From: Pseudoxanthomonas sp. Root65
GTDB taxonomy: Bacteria; Pseudomonadota; Gammaproteobacteria; Xanthomonadales; Xanthomonadaceae
DNA: 64,000 nt
Direction of reading: 5' to 3'
Assembly: GCF_001427635.1 (NCBI RefSeq)
Contig: NZ_LMHA01000001.1
Span: 1,835,133-1,899,132 of the forward strand
Position 1 is the stretch's first letter. The number at the start of each line of letters is the position of its first letter. The position numbers and the translations under genes are program-made. Below the pieces are notes generated by a model. The model had not been told where the DNA came from, made no database searches, and worked only from the letters and a program-made list of their open reading frames with translations. Shown piece after piece: positions 9,730 through 18,496 of this stretch.

Positions 9730-10487
9730 TGGACGCCGTCTCCCCCGTTCCGTTCTCCTCCACGCGCGCCTACCTGCTGGAAGCGCGTTATGAGTTCCTG
9801 CGCCTGCTGCGCACGCCCTCGTTCTCGGTGCCATGCCTGCTGTTTCCGCCGGTGTTCTACCTGCTATTCGGCGTGCTGCTGGGCGGCAAGGGCGGGCCTG
9901 CCGCAGCGACCTATCTGCTGGCCGGCTACAGCGTGTTCGGCGTGATGGGCGTGGCGCTGTTCGGCTTCGGCGTGACCGTGGCGCTGGACCGCGAACAGGG
10001 CCTGCTGACGCTGAAGCGCGCGCAGCCGATGCCGCCGGGCGCGTACCTCGTGGCGAAGATGGCGATGGCGGTGCTGTTCGGCGCCATCATCCTGTTGCTG
10101 CTCGGCGCGCTGGCGATCGGCGTGGCCGGCGTGCGGCTGTCGGCACTGCAGTGGCTGGCGCTGGTGGCGAGCTGCCTGGTGGGCGTGCTGCCCTTCAGTG
10201 CGCTCGGCCTGTGGCTGGGCACGCGGGTGAGCGGACGCGGTGCGCCGGCCGTGATCAACCTGATCTACCTGCCGATGGCCTTCCTGTCGGGGCTGTGGGT
10301 GCCGCTGCACATGCTGCCGTCGTTCCTGCAGTCGATGGCGCCTGCATGGCCGGCGTATCATCTGGCGCAGATCGCGCAGGCCATCGTCGGCGTCGACGTC
10401 GACGGTCCGTTGTGGGTCCACCTCGCTGTCCTGCTCGTGGTCACGGCGGTGTTCTTCCTGCTGGCCCGCCGTCGGCTGGTGCAATGA
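9729..10487 (+). CDS. ABC-2 type transporter permease
   Basis: Permease of 252 aa with about six membrane segments: CLLFPPVFYLLFGVLLGG, TYLLAGYSVFGVMGVALFGF, MAMAVLFGAIILLLLGALAIG, LALVASCLVGVLPFSALGLWLG, LIYLPMAFLSGLWVPL, and a final helix LAVLLVVTAVFFLLARR. It is the partner of the ATPase immediately upstream, whose stop it overlaps by one base. The sensor kinase begins 28 bp downstream. Transport substrate unknown. Confidence 0.92.
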   Translation: MDAVSPVPFSSTRAYLLEARYEFLRLLRTPSFSVPCLLFPPVFYLLFGVLLGGKGGPAAATYLLAGYSVFGVMGVALFGFGVTVALDREQGLLTLKRAQPMPPGAYLVAKMAMAVLFGAIILLLLGALAIGVAGVRLSALQWLALVASCLVGVLPFSALGLWLGTRVSGRGAPAVINLIYLPMAFLSGLWVPLHMLPSFLQSMAPAWPAYHLAQIAQAIVGVDVDGPLWVHLAVLLVVTAVFFLLARRRLVQ

Positions 10488-10515
10488 ACCGGCCTGCCGC
10501 TACAAGGAGTCCTCG

Positions 10516-11718
10516 ATGAGCCTGTCTTCTTCCCCGCTGCTGCGCACGGCCACCCGCCTGCGCGATGCCCTGGTGCCGGAGGCGCTGGGCCTGGGCTGGA
10601 TGCCGGTGCTGCTGCTGGGCTACCTGCTGTTCCTGTTCATGCCGGTGCTGGTGCCGTCCGGGGGCGACTGGGGTGGCCGCCTGCAGTGGCGCCTGTGGCC
10701 GACGCTGGCGTCGATCGTGGTGTTCCTGCCGATGTACTTCCTCGCCTACCGCGGCAGCGCGATGACCCGGGTGCTGTGCACGTTCGGCATCGCCGCGCTC
10801 GGCTACGGCCTGATGGCGTCCAATGCGTTCTCCAACACCTACATCATCTATGCGGCTGCGTTCGTCGCGCTGCTGCCGGGCGCGCTGTGGACGCGGCTGT
10901 TGGCGCTGGCGGCATTGCTGGGCGCCTACTACGCGCTGTCGTCGTGGCTGGCGTTTCCGGTGTTCGTACCGGTGCTGACCGCGATCATCTCGGTGGCGGT
11001 GTTCACCGGCAACTACTTCCAGTCCGAAACCGTGCGCAAGCGCGCCGAGCTGAAGCTCTCGCACGAGGAAGTCCGGCGGCTGGCCGCCCTGGCCGAGCGC
11101 GAGCGCATCGGCCGCGACCTGCACGACCTGCTCGGCCACACGCTGTCGCTGGTGGCGTTGAAGTCCGATCTGGCGGGCCGGTTGATCGAGCGCGATCCGC
11201 AGGCCGCCCGCAACGAGATCGTCGACGTCAGTCGCGTCGCCCGCGATGCGCTGGCGCAGGTGCGCCGTGCGGTCACCGGCATCCGCGCCGCCGGGCTGGC
11301 GGCCGAACTGGCGTCGGCGAAGCTGCTGCTTGAGTCCGACGGCGTCACCCTGCGCTACGACGCGCACGAAGTGGTCGTGCCCCCTGATCTGGAAACCGTG
11401 CTCGCCCTGGCCTTGCGCGAAGCGGTCACCAACATCCAGCGCCATGCCCGCGCCACGCTGGCGGAGGTGTCGCTGACATCGACCGGTGACCACGTGCAGC
11501 TGCGCATCCGCGACAACGGCGTCGGCAGCGCGGCGGTGCCCGGCAATGGCCTGTCCGGCATGCGCGAGCGGGTCGAGTCGCGCGGCGGCCGCCTGCGCAT
11601 CGACTCCACGCTGCGGCAGGGTACCTGCGTGGAGATCACGCTTCCGTTGCCGTCGCGGGAGGAGGCGTCCCTCGATCCGCAGACGACAACTGCGGAAAAC
11701 GGTGTGGGAGCGACGTAA
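10516..11718 (+). CDS. DesK/NarX-type membrane sensor histidine kinase
   Basis: Protein of 400 aa. The N-terminal sensor has five to six membrane helices (residues about 28-165). A dimerisation/phosphoacceptor HisKA_3 segment carries the phosphorylated His at about residue 203 (ERERIGRDLHDLLGH). The C-terminal HATPase domain has N and G boxes (REAVTNIQRHARA; DNGVGSAAVPGNGLSGM). Together with the downstream LuxR-type regulator it probably senses membrane state or the exporter's substrate. The last residues (GVGAT) and the TAA stop lie inside a short palindromic repeat, so the native C-terminus may have been altered by repeat insertion. Confidence 0.93.
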   Translation: MSLSSSPLLRTATRLRDALVPEALGLGWMPVLLLGYLLFLFMPVLVPSGGDWGGRLQWRLWPTLASIVVFLPMYFLAYRGSAMTRVLCTFGIAALGYGLMASNAFSNTYIIYAAAFVALLPGALWTRLLALAALLGAYYALSSWLAFPVFVPVLTAIISVAVFTGNYFQSETVRKRAELKLSHEEVRRLAALAERERIGRDLHDLLGHTLSLVALKSDLAGRLIERDPQAARNEIVDVSRVARDALAQVRRAVTGIRAAGLAAELASAKLLLESDGVTLRYDAHEVVVPPDLETVLALALREAVTNIQRHARATLAEVSLTSTGDHVQLRIRDNGVGSAAVPGNGLSGMRERVESRGGRLRIDSTLRQGTCVEITLPLPSREEASLDPQTTTAENGVGAT

Positions 11719-11814
11719 GTCGCGATGGCAGCATTCCGGATGGTTCTGATGCGTCGATACGTGGCGAAGTGCAAGGACGCCGACGTCATGTGTCGCGACT
11801 CACGTCGCTCCCAC
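11704..11814. repeat. GTAG-type palindromic repeat pair, family I (first pair)
   Basis: Head copy 11704-11725 (GTGGGAGCGACGTAAGTCGC...) and inverted copy 11793-11814, facing each other across 67 bp. Each copy has an inner palindrome GCGAC(N)GTCGC. The TAA of the head copy is the stop codon of the histidine kinase gene. Similar pairs occur at 12549-12660 and 17446-17565. Confidence 0.85.
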
Positions 11815-11916
11815 ATCGGTACTCGCCCGCTTCGTTGCGGGGCATGGGCGAGACGTCTCCCACGAGCCGGCATGATTTGCTAGCGTGTCACCCGATCCTT
11901 CCTTTCCGGCCTTCCG

Positions 11917-12519
11917 ATGATCCGCGTGCTGCTTGCCGAAGACCAGGCCATGGTGCGTGGCGCGCTCACCGCGCTGCTGGGCATGGAGAGCGACATCGAG
12001 GTGGTCGGCAGCGCGCCCGATGGCGAAACCGCGTGGCGCGAGCTGCAGCGCCTGAAGCCCGACCTGCTGGTGACCGACATCGAGATGCCCGGTCTCAGCG
12101 GGCTGGAGCTGGCGCAGCGCATCCAGCGGCATGAACTGCCTTGCAAGGTCGTCATCGTCACCACGTTCGCGCGCGGCGGCTTCCTGCGCCGCGCGCTCGA
12201 TGCCGGCGTGGCCGGCTACCTGTTGAAGGACGCGCCGGCCGAAGACCTGGCCGAGGCGCTGCGCAAGGTGCATCGCGGCGGCCGCGCCATCGATCCCCAA
12301 CTCGCCCTGGAAGCCTGGTCCGACGCCGACCCGCTCAACGACCGCGAACGCCAGGTGCTGCGATTGGCCGGCGAGGGCCAGTCGGCCGGCGACATCGCCA
12401 GGCAGCTGAACCTCTCGCAGGGCACGGTGCGAAATTACCTGTCCGAAGCGATCGGCAAGCTGGGCGTGGCCAATCGCATCGAGGCGTACCGGATGGCGCG
12501 GCAGCGGGGGTGGTTGTAG
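11917..12519 (+). CDS. LuxR/NarL-family response regulator (DesR-like)
   Basis: Response regulator of 200 aa. The receiver domain has the phosphoacceptor Asp at about residue 54 (LLVTDIEMPG), the acidic pocket LLAEDQ near the N-terminus and the conserved Lys in YLLKDAPAEDL. The C-terminal LuxR HTH (LNDRERQVLRLAGEGQSAGD ... GTVRNYLSEAI) occupies about residues 139-197. It is the cognate partner of the kinase 198 bp upstream and probably controls the ABC-2 exporter genes in the same cluster. A palindromic repeat pair lies between kinase and regulator. Confidence 0.94.
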   Translation: MIRVLLAEDQAMVRGALTALLGMESDIEVVGSAPDGETAWRELQRLKPDLLVTDIEMPGLSGLELAQRIQRHELPCKVVIVTTFARGGFLRRALDAGVAGYLLKDAPAEDLAEALRKVHRGGRAIDPQLALEAWSDADPLNDRERQVLRLAGEGQSAGDIARQLNLSQGTVRNYLSEAIGKLGVANRIEAYRMARQRGWL

Positions 12520-12548
12520 CCAGGCGTGGTGACTGCGGAAGGTCGACT

Positions 12549-12660
12549 GTGGGAGCGACGTAAGTCGCGAACGGTCGGCGCACGATGCCTGGAAGTTGCA
12601 CGCTTACGTCAGGACATCCGGGGCCGGATGACGTGCGATCGCGACTTACGTCGCTCCCAC
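12549..12660. repeat. GTAG-type palindromic repeat pair, family I (second pair)
   Basis: Copies at 12549-12570 and, inverted, 12639-12660, separated by 68 bp. They fill most of the gap between the convergent response regulator and aminopeptidase genes, where the paired hairpin could also end transcription from both sides. Confidence 0.85.
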
Positions 12661-12679
12661 AGGCGAAGACACGGCAACC

Positions 12680-14050
12680 TCAACCGCCGTAGCGCGCCTT
12701 CAGCATCGCGTAGGCGCTACGCAGGGCCAGCGCCTCGCCGCCGGCGGGACGGCCGGCGCGGTCGCTGTCGTTCCACGCGTACACGTCCAGGTGCGCCCAC
12801 GGCATGCCGTCCGGGACGAAGCGTTCGAGATACAGCGCGGCGGTGACGGCACCGGCCATGCGCGAGCCGGCGTTGGCCAGGTCGGCGATGCCGCTGGTGA
12901 GGTAGCGCAGGTACGGCCGCCACAGCGGCATGCGCCAGACCGGGTCGCGCACGCGCTCGCCGGCGGCGATCCAGTCGTTGGCCACGGCGTCGTCGTTGGC
13001 GAACAGCGCCGGCAGGTCAGGGCCCAGCGCGATGCGTGCGGCGCCGGTCAGCGTGGCGAAATCCAGCAGCAGGTCGGGCGCCTGTTCGCCGGCATAGGTC
13101 AGCGCATCGCACAGGATCACCCGGCCTTCGGCATCGGTGTTGTCGATCTCGACGCTGACGCCCTTGCGCGTGGCGATCACTTCGCCGGGGCGGAACGCGT
13201 TGGGACCGATCGCGTTCTCCACCGCCGGCACCAGCAGCGTCAACCGCACCGGCAGCGCGCGCGCCATCACCAGCTGCGCCAGCGCGATGGCATGCGCGGC
13301 GCCGCCCATGTCTTTTTTCATGTTGCGCATGCCGTCGGCCGGCTTGATGTCCAGGCCGCCGGTGTCGAAGCACACGCCCTTGCCGACCAGCGCGACATGC
13401 GGTTGCGATGCGTCGCCCCAGCGCAGCGCGATCAGTCGCGGCGCACGGTGCGAGGCGCGGCCCACCGCGTGGATGGCGGGGAAGTTCTGCGCCAGCAGCG
13501 CGTCGCCGGCGATCACCTCCACGTCTGCGCCGTGCGTGGCGGCCAACGCGCGCACAGCCGCTTCTAGTTCATCCGGCCCCATGTGCTCGGTCGGCGTGTT
13601 GACCAGGTCGCGCACTTGCAGGCTGGCGGCGAGCAGGTCCAGTGCTTCGGCATCGGCCTGCGGCAGCACCAGCCGCGCCGGCTTGCGCGGCGGCTGCTTG
13701 TAGCGGTCGAAGCGGTAGCTCCCCAGGCCCCAGCCGAGTTGCAGCGCGGTGCGTGCATCGGCGGACAGATCGGTGGCGAGCTGCCAGTCGCCCGCCGGCA
13801 GGCCGAACGGCGCATGCGCGTAGGCATACGGATCCAGCGCATCGCCGATCCCGATCACCGCGCCGGCCAGACCATCTTCGCCCGGCAGCGCGAGCAGCGA
13901 TCCGGGCGAGGCGGTGAAGTTCTGTGCGTCGATCCAGGCGTTGACCGCCGCCGACTGCGTGGTGCGCCATGCGGCCAGCTGCGCGCGTTCCAGTACATGC
14001 AGCGGACGCGCATGGGCGGAAGAATCGGTATAGGCGAGGGCAGCGCTCAT
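12680..14050 (-). CDS. M17 leucyl aminopeptidase family protein
   Basis: Cytoplasmic metallo-aminopeptidase of 456 aa. Metal and catalytic motifs are intact: VGKGVCFDTGGLDIK (Lys224, Asp229, Lys236), KKDMGG (Asp247) and the signature NTDAEGR at residues 304-310 (Asp306, Glu308, Arg310). The N-terminal domain is shorter than in E. coli PepA but typical of the PepB-like subgroup. The ATG at 14050 overlaps the HAD gene stop (ATGA), so the two are translationally coupled. Confidence 0.95.
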   Translation of the reverse strand: MSAALAYTDSSAHARPLHVLERAQLAAWRTTQSAAVNAWIDAQNFTASPGSLLALPGEDGLAGAVIGIGDALDPYAYAHAPFGLPAGDWQLATDLSADARTALQLGWGLGSYRFDRYKQPPRKPARLVLPQADAEALDLLAASLQVRDLVNTPTEHMGPDELEAAVRALAATHGADVEVIAGDALLAQNFPAIHAVGRASHRAPRLIALRWGDASQPHVALVGKGVCFDTGGLDIKPADGMRNMKKDMGGAAHAIALAQLVMARALPVRLTLLVPAVENAIGPNAFRPGEVIATRKGVSVEIDNTDAEGRVILCDALTYAGEQAPDLLLDFATLTGAARIALGPDLPALFANDDAVANDWIAAGERVRDPVWRMPLWRPYLRYLTSGIADLANAGSRMAGAVTAALYLERFVPDGMPWAHLDVYAWNDSDRAGRPAGGEALALRSAYAMLKARYGG

Positions 14051-14787
14051 GCGGTGGCGGGTTCCGTGGCGAAGTCGGGGTGCGCGTCCAGCCAGTCGGC
14101 CAGCGCGGTGAGGGTGGCGAATTCCAGATCGGGACGCAGGGCATCGTGCGGCCATGCCCGGGGTGTGCCGTCGTGGTCTTCCGGGCGGTTGATCCAGCAA
14201 CTGCGCAAGCCGGCGTTCGCCGCGCCCACGATATCCATCTCGATGTGGTCGCCGACATGCAGCACGTCGCCGGGCGGTACGCCCAGCAGGTCGCAGGCCA
14301 CGTGGAACAGCGCCGGCTCCGGCTTGGCCACGCCGTGCTCGCGCGAATGCACCTGATGGACGAACAGATGGCCCAGCCCGATCCGCTGCAGGTCGGCGTT
14401 GCCGTTGGTCACCGCTGCCACCGGCAGGCGCGCGGCGATGCGCTGCAGCGCGTCCAGCGCGTCCGGGTAGTACTCCACCTGGTTGCGTGCGGCATGGAAG
14501 GTCTCGTACGCGGGCTCCAGCAGCGCCATGTCGGCGCCGCTCTCGCGCAGCGCGTGTTCCAGCGTCATCCGCCGCAGGCGGCTGAGGTCGTGCTTGTACT
14601 GCGGATGGGCGGCGAAGACGTCGTCGCGCACGGCGCGCATGCGTTCGACCGGGAACATCGCAGCGGTGGCGGGGCTGTGCTGGCGCAGCCAGTCGTCGAG
14701 GACGCGCTCGATGCGTGCGCCGATGGGGGCGAACGGCCAGAGGGTGTCGTCGAGATCGAGGGTGATGGCGCGGACGGGGAAGCTCAT
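14047..14787 (-). CDS. HAD-family hydrolase (YjjG/haloacid-dehalogenase-like phosphatase)
   Basis: Protein of 246 aa with the four HAD motifs: LDLDDTLW (Asp11 nucleophile, Asp13 acid/base), AVTNGN (motif II), KPEPALF (Lys, motif III) and VGDHIEMDI (motif IV). The helical cap between motifs I and II places it in subfamily I. The likely substrate is a small phosphorylated metabolite or nucleotide; it cannot be narrowed further. It is first in a two-gene operon with the M17 aminopeptidase. Confidence 0.92.
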   Translation of the reverse strand: MSFPVRAITLDLDDTLWPFAPIGARIERVLDDWLRQHSPATAAMFPVERMRAVRDDVFAAHPQYKHDLSRLRRMTLEHALRESGADMALLEPAYETFHAARNQVEYYPDALDALQRIAARLPVAAVTNGNADLQRIGLGHLFVHQVHSREHGVAKPEPALFHVACDLLGVPPGDVLHVGDHIEMDIVGAANAGLRSCWINRPEDHDGTPRAWPHDALRPDLEFATLTALADWLDAHPDFATEPATA

Positions 14788-15038
14788 CGTCGCGATTTTA
14801 CACCCGGGCGGCGGGCAGTCCCGTCACTGGGCGCGGGTCAAGCCCCTCTCCCTGCGGAAGAGAGCTGGGGGTGAGGGTCAACGAACTGGGTGCCTCGAGG
14901 CCTCCCGAGTTGCCGCCACATGCAGGATGGCGCTTTGGCCCGAGGGCTTGCGGATGGTTTTTCCTGTCGGACAAGAGGGCGCCCCTTGCTGCGAGGGCGT
15001 CCCTTGACCGGCCATTCGGCTGTCGAGCAGCACGTCGT

Positions 15039-15135
15039 TGCTCGTGCAAAGAGAGGAACCAAAGAAGCATGCGCCATGCGGTACGCCCTGAGCGCTCCGT
15101 GTTGAGCCCCTCTCCCTGCGGGAGAGGGGTTGGGG
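15039..15135 (+). repeat. 97-bp exact direct repeat, copy 1
   Basis: Starts TGCTCGTGCAAAGAGAGGAA and ends with the hairpin CTCTCCCTGCGGGAGAG plus GGTTGGGG. It is identical to 15306-15402 over 97 bp, with an offset of 267 bp, implying recent duplication or gene conversion. Its GTGCAAAG core resembles the hairpin arm of element B. Confidence 0.9.
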
Positions 15136-15305
15136 AGAGGGCCAACGGAGCCCATGCCTTCGATTCGCCCGTAGTCGGCAGCACATCCGCCGCAGCTTTT
15201 TGCTTCTGATGGCCTTGCGGTAGGGACTTTCTTGTCGGGCATATGGTGCCGCTCGCCGCGGGGGCGTCCCTTTACCAGCCATACGGCTATTGAAAAGCAC
15301 TTCTT

Positions 15306-15402
15306 TGCTCGTGCAAAGAGAGGAACCAAAGAAGCATGCGCCATGCGGTACGCCCTGAGCGCTCCGTGTTGAGCCCCTCTCCCTGCGGGAGAGGGGTTGG
15401 GG
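15306..15402 (+). repeat. 97-bp exact direct repeat, copy 2
   Basis: Second copy of the unit at 15039-15135. Homology also extends upstream at lower identity (GCGAGGGCGTCCC versus GCGGGGGCGTCCC, then CCAGCCATACGGCT versus CCGGCCATTCGGCT), so the whole unit is about 200 bp. Confidence 0.9.
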
Positions 15403-15508
15403 TGAGGGCCAACGAAGTCCATGTCTTCGCTCTCCATGGTGTTTCCGGCATCCGCTATGGATTTGGGTTCCATGGACTTGCGATGGGGACTTTCTTGTCG
15501 GGTACATG

Positions 15509-15727
15509 GCGCCGCTCGCCGCGGAGGCCCTACTTTTCTTTGCTTGTGCAAAGAAAAGTAGGCAAAAGAAAGCACACCCCGGCGGTCCGCCCGCCGCAAG
15601 CAGCGGGTACGCAGTCCCGGCGGGAATTTTCGTAAGGGCCATCCTGGCCCATACGAAAACGGCGCACGTCCTGTGCGCCGCCCCTACGGGGTTTTACCCG
15701 CCGTGACTGCCGGACCTCAGGGGGCCC
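15509..15727 (+). repeat. Long intergenic repeat 'element B', copy 2
   Basis: Closely matches 7031-7249: GCCGCTCGCCGCGGAGGCCC, then the TTTCTTTGC-TTGT-GCAAAGAAA hairpin, CACACCCCGGCGGTCCGCCC, AACGGCGCAC, CCCCTACGGGG and GGACCTCAGGGGGCCC. The internal palindromes are conserved, with compensating changes around them. Confidence 0.85.
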
Positions 15728-15799
15728 AAGAGCCAAAGCCGACGGGTCCGCGCGCGCGACCTGCTGTGCTGTCGCTCCTGTGTTTCGGGGTCCCCATGA

Positions 15800-16033
15800 G
15801 GCACGGCGAGTGGGCCGGGTAAAACCCGAAGGGCGCCGTCCCGGATGGGCGGCGTTTTCGTATGGCACATGGATGTGCCTTACGAAAATTCCCGGCCCGC
15901 TCGCGGACCCTGCGCGAAGCGCAGGGCGTGCCGCCTGGGGGGTGTTTCTTTGATTCTTTCTTTGCACAAGCAAAGAAGCGCTTTTCAACAGCCGAATGGC
16001 TGGTCAAGTAGGGCCCCCGCGGCGAGCGGCACC
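15800..16033 (-). repeat. Long intergenic repeat 'element B', inverted diverged copy 3
   Basis: Read on the minus strand it begins GGTGCCGCTCGCCGCGGGGG, then a long Lys/Phe-codon-like stretch TTCTTTGCTTGTGCAAAGAA, a GCGG-rich block and GGGTTTTACCCGG. It faces copy 2 across about 70 bp, so the two could form a large cruciform or be substrates for inversion. Confidence 0.7.
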
Positions 16034-16304
16034 ATGCTCAAGACATGGAAAGCGCCTCCCGCCAGGCCATCAAAAGCAGAGCCTGTCGCGGATGTGGTGC
16101 TGACTGCTTACGGATCGAAGCAGGTGCGGACTTCGTTGGCCCTCACCCCAACCCCTCTCCCGCGGGGAGAGGGGCTTGAGCGCGCGGGGTAAGCGAAACG
16201 TCATGGCGGATGTGGTGCCGACTACGGGCGGATCGAAGAAACGGGCTTCGTTGGCCCTCTCCCCAACCCCTCTCCCGCAGGGAGAGGGGCTCAAGACGCC
16301 GCGA

Positions 16305-17399
16305 TCACTCCAGCAACCGCGCCCAGCCTTCCATCCCCTCCACCCGCGCCAGCACCAGCTTCACGCATACCAGCAGCGGCACCGCCAGCAGCAGTCCGAT
16401 GATTCCCCACAGCCAGCCGAACAGCATCAGCGCCAGGATCAGGATCAGCGGCGACAGTGCCATGCGCCGGCCCAGGATGATCGGGGTGACGATCTGGCCT
16501 TCGATCGTGTGCAGCACCAGGTAGGCGATCGCCGGCAGCATCGACTGCAGCGGCTGCTCGAAACTGACAAAGCCCACCAGCAGCATCGCCACCATCCCGA
16601 TCAGCGGCCCCACATAGGGCGCGAAGTTCAGCAGCGCCGCCATCGTGCCCCACAGCAGCGCCTCGGCCAGCGGCAGCCCCAGCAGGTACAGCACGCCGGC
16701 GAACACCAGGCCCACCACCGTGTTGATGATGCTGATGGTCAGCACGTAGCGCGACACCTCGCGCTCGATCGAATGCAGGATCTCGACGGTGAACTTCTTC
16801 TGCTGCCGCCCGGGCAGCAGTGCGATCGCGTTGCGCTGCAGGTTCTCGCCGTAGACCATGAAGAAGAACGTCAGCAGCACCACCGCCAGCAGCGAGGCCA
16901 GCACGCGCGGGGTGGCCAGCAGCTTGCCGTAGGGATCGTCCGGGGTGGCCTGCACCATCTGCGGCTGGCGGCCGGTCTGTCCGCCGGCGGCGGCGCGGGC
17001 GAAGTTCTCGGCGGCCTTGTTCGCGTCCTGCACCGGCTTGGTCAGTTCGCGCAGCTTGGGCGCCAGCTGGCGCATCTCGCGCGGCGCCTGCTGCGCCCAT
17101 TCCATCGCCGAGGGCAGCATCTTCTGCGCCAGCAGGCCGGTGACCGCCATGCCGCCGAGCAGCACGACCAGCGCGCCGAGCGAACGCGGGACGTAGATCC
17201 TGCGCAGCACGCGGATGATGGGATTGCCGACCAGCGCGAAGAACATCGCCAGCAGCACCGGCAGCAGCAGGTCCTGCGCGGCCCACAGCGTGTAGCCGAC
17301 CGCCAGCGTGGCCAGCACCAGCATCGGCGTGGAGGCGCGGGGACGGGATGGCGGTGGAACGGGGGCGGCGGGGGCGTCGGGTGGGGCAGGTGTGCTCAT
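16305..17399 (-). CDS. AI-2E family transporter (PerM/TqsA-like permease)
   Basis: Polytopic membrane protein of 364 aa with about eight helices. The family is recognised by the N-terminal pair (TPMLVLATLAVGYTLWAA; LLLPVLLAMFFALVGNPI), a soluble segment near residues 85-175, and the C-terminal cluster with NFAPYVGPLIGM, PIILGRRMALSPLIL and LWGIIGLLLAVPLL. Members have been linked to quorum-signal export or Na+/H+ exchange; the substrate here is unknown. The proline-rich N-terminus precedes the first helix. A family I repeat pair lies upstream. Confidence 0.9.
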   Translation of the reverse strand: MSTPAPPDAPAAPVPPPSRPRASTPMLVLATLAVGYTLWAAQDLLLPVLLAMFFALVGNPIIRVLRRIYVPRSLGALVVLLGGMAVTGLLAQKMLPSAMEWAQQAPREMRQLAPKLRELTKPVQDANKAAENFARAAAGGQTGRQPQMVQATPDDPYGKLLATPRVLASLLAVVLLTFFFMVYGENLQRNAIALLPGRQQKKFTVEILHSIEREVSRYVLTISIINTVVGLVFAGVLYLLGLPLAEALLWGTMAALLNFAPYVGPLIGMVAMLLVGFVSFEQPLQSMLPAIAYLVLHTIEGQIVTPIILGRRMALSPLILILALMLFGWLWGIIGLLLAVPLLVCVKLVLARVEGMEGWARLLE

Positions 17400-17445
17400 G
17401 GGCAGGAGGCCGCCTGGAAGGATGCGCGATTGTGGCGGTATTGCT

Positions 17446-17565
17446 GTAGGAGCGACGTGAGTCGCGACGGGGCGCCGCTGGCCAAGCACGGGAGGCGTTC
17501 ACCCGCATACCAGGCGCAGGCCCATCGTGGCGCAGCAAAGAGCTCGCGACTTACGTCGCTCCCAC
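17446..17565. repeat. GTAG-type palindromic repeat pair, family I (third pair)
   Basis: Head copy 17446-17467 starts with a true GTAG (GTAGGAGCGACGTGAGTCGC) and the inverted copy is 17544-17565. They are separated by 76 bp in the gap between two leftward genes. Confidence 0.85.
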
Positions 17566-17579
17566 ACCCACTTGCGCTG

Positions 17580-18008
17580 TCAGCGCTCGGACAGCTCGGT
17601 CGCCGCTTCGGCCGGGCGAGGCGCGGTGACGACGATCTCGTCCTCGTCGAAGACCTCGTCCACCATCGGTTCGTCGTCGGTGACGCCCTCGGCCTGCTGC
17701 TGCACATCCTGCGCGGTGTCGGCGGCCTGCTCGGCGGTCTCCGCTGCGGCCGCCGCCTGCGCGCTGGCCATGAAGCTGGAGACCGCGGTGAACATCTGCA
17801 TCCAGCGCGCGCCGCTCATCGCGCGCATGGGCTCGGCGCGGCCGGCCAGGAAGCCGCTGACCACCCCGGCGATGACGATGCGGCCGGGTGTCCAGCCTTC
17901 ACGCCAGGATTGCTTGAGGATGGTCCAGTACAGCGAGGACTGCGCGCTGCGCAGTTCCACCCGCTTCTCGGCCCGGGCCACGTGCTGCCGCAACTGTTCG
18001 AAGCGCAT
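17580..18008 (-). CDS. Small envelope protein of unknown function, third gene of a stress-type operon
   Basis: Protein of 142 aa. A charged N-terminus (MRFEQLRQHVARAEKRVELR) is followed by one weakly hydrophobic segment (IVIAGVVSGFLAGRAEPM), an Ala/Gln-rich stretch, and an acidic tail (DEVFDEDEIVV). The start codon overlaps the stop of the holin-like gene (TGATG). I do not recognise a named family. Its place behind DUF883-like and holin-like genes suggests an inner-membrane or envelope-associated role. Confidence 0.8.
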   Translation of the reverse strand: MRFEQLRQHVARAEKRVELRSAQSSLYWTILKQSWREGWTPGRIVIAGVVSGFLAGRAEPMRAMSGARWMQMFTAVSSFMASAQAAAAAETAEQAADTAQDVQQQAEGVTDDEPMVDEVFDEDEIVVTAPRPAEAATELSER

Positions 18009-18487
18009 CAGGGGCCTCCGTTGCCGGGCGGCGGCGTCGCGGGCGGTGCTTCGTCTTCGTCGCTGTTGCCGTTCTCGTCGAACAGCCCCAGCCGCGACAG
18101 CTGCCGGCGCGTGGCATGCATGCCGGTGTAGTCGAAATAGCGGCCCACGCGCCATGCCGCGAACGCGGTCATGGCCAGGCTGATGAAGGCCGCCAGCGAC
18201 AGCGACTGCAGCCACGAAAACCCGAACCGCTGCATCAGCGCAATCAGCGCGCCGGTGATCAGCAGCCAGGCCGAGGCGCCGAACACGATGGCCACACACG
18301 CCCACGCCAGCGCACGCCCGAAGGCGCTGCGCGCCAACGCGAAGTCGGCCGACACCAGCGCGCGCATCGCGCGGCCGGTGTCCCTGGCCGAGCCGTACGC
18401 AGCGCGCCCGGCTTCACCGACCTCCTTGAGGCTGTCGATGAAGGCTGGCGGCGGTGGCACGTCGTTGTCGCGGGGCGCGTCGCTCAC
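18008..18487 (-). CDS. Holin-X-like (phage holin superfamily III type) membrane protein
   Basis: Protein of 159 aa with two adjacent membrane helices (ALAWACVAIVFGASAWLLITGALIA region and SLSLAAFISLAMTAFAAWRV), an amphipathic N-terminus and an acidic, proline-rich tail. Chromosomal members of this family occur in small operons with DUF883/YqjD-like proteins, as here (10 bp downstream of one), and are not thought to be phage lysis genes. Function unproven. Confidence 0.82.
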   Translation of the reverse strand: MSDAPRDNDVPPPPAFIDSLKEVGEAGRAAYGSARDTGRAMRALVSADFALARSAFGRALAWACVAIVFGASAWLLITGALIALMQRFGFSWLQSLSLAAFISLAMTAFAAWRVGRYFDYTGMHATRRQLSRLGLFDENGNSDEDEAPPATPPPGNGGP

Positions 18488-18496
18488 GCGGCAGGC

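Larger units (their letters stand above)
14788..16304. other. Gene-free 1.5-kb repeat mosaic
   Basis: No credible gene. The stretch is built almost wholly from intergenic repeats: two direct copies of a 97-bp exact unit (15039-15135 and 15306-15402), element B (15509-15727) and its inverted relative (about 15800-16033), and two tandem inverted units ending in CCCCAACCCCTCTCCCGC hairpins (about 16089-16183 and 16206-16295). The hairpin CCCCTCTCC-CTGC-GGGAGAGGGG recurs at least four times in both orientations. Confidence 0.8.

Noticed and set aside
15039..15402. CRISPR-like spaced repeats
   Set aside because: Only two long copies, 97 bp, with no short regular spacers and no cas genes in the window.
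18008..18487. Prophage remnant suggested by the holin-like gene
   Set aside because: No other phage gene is nearby; the family is common in chromosomal DUF883 operons.
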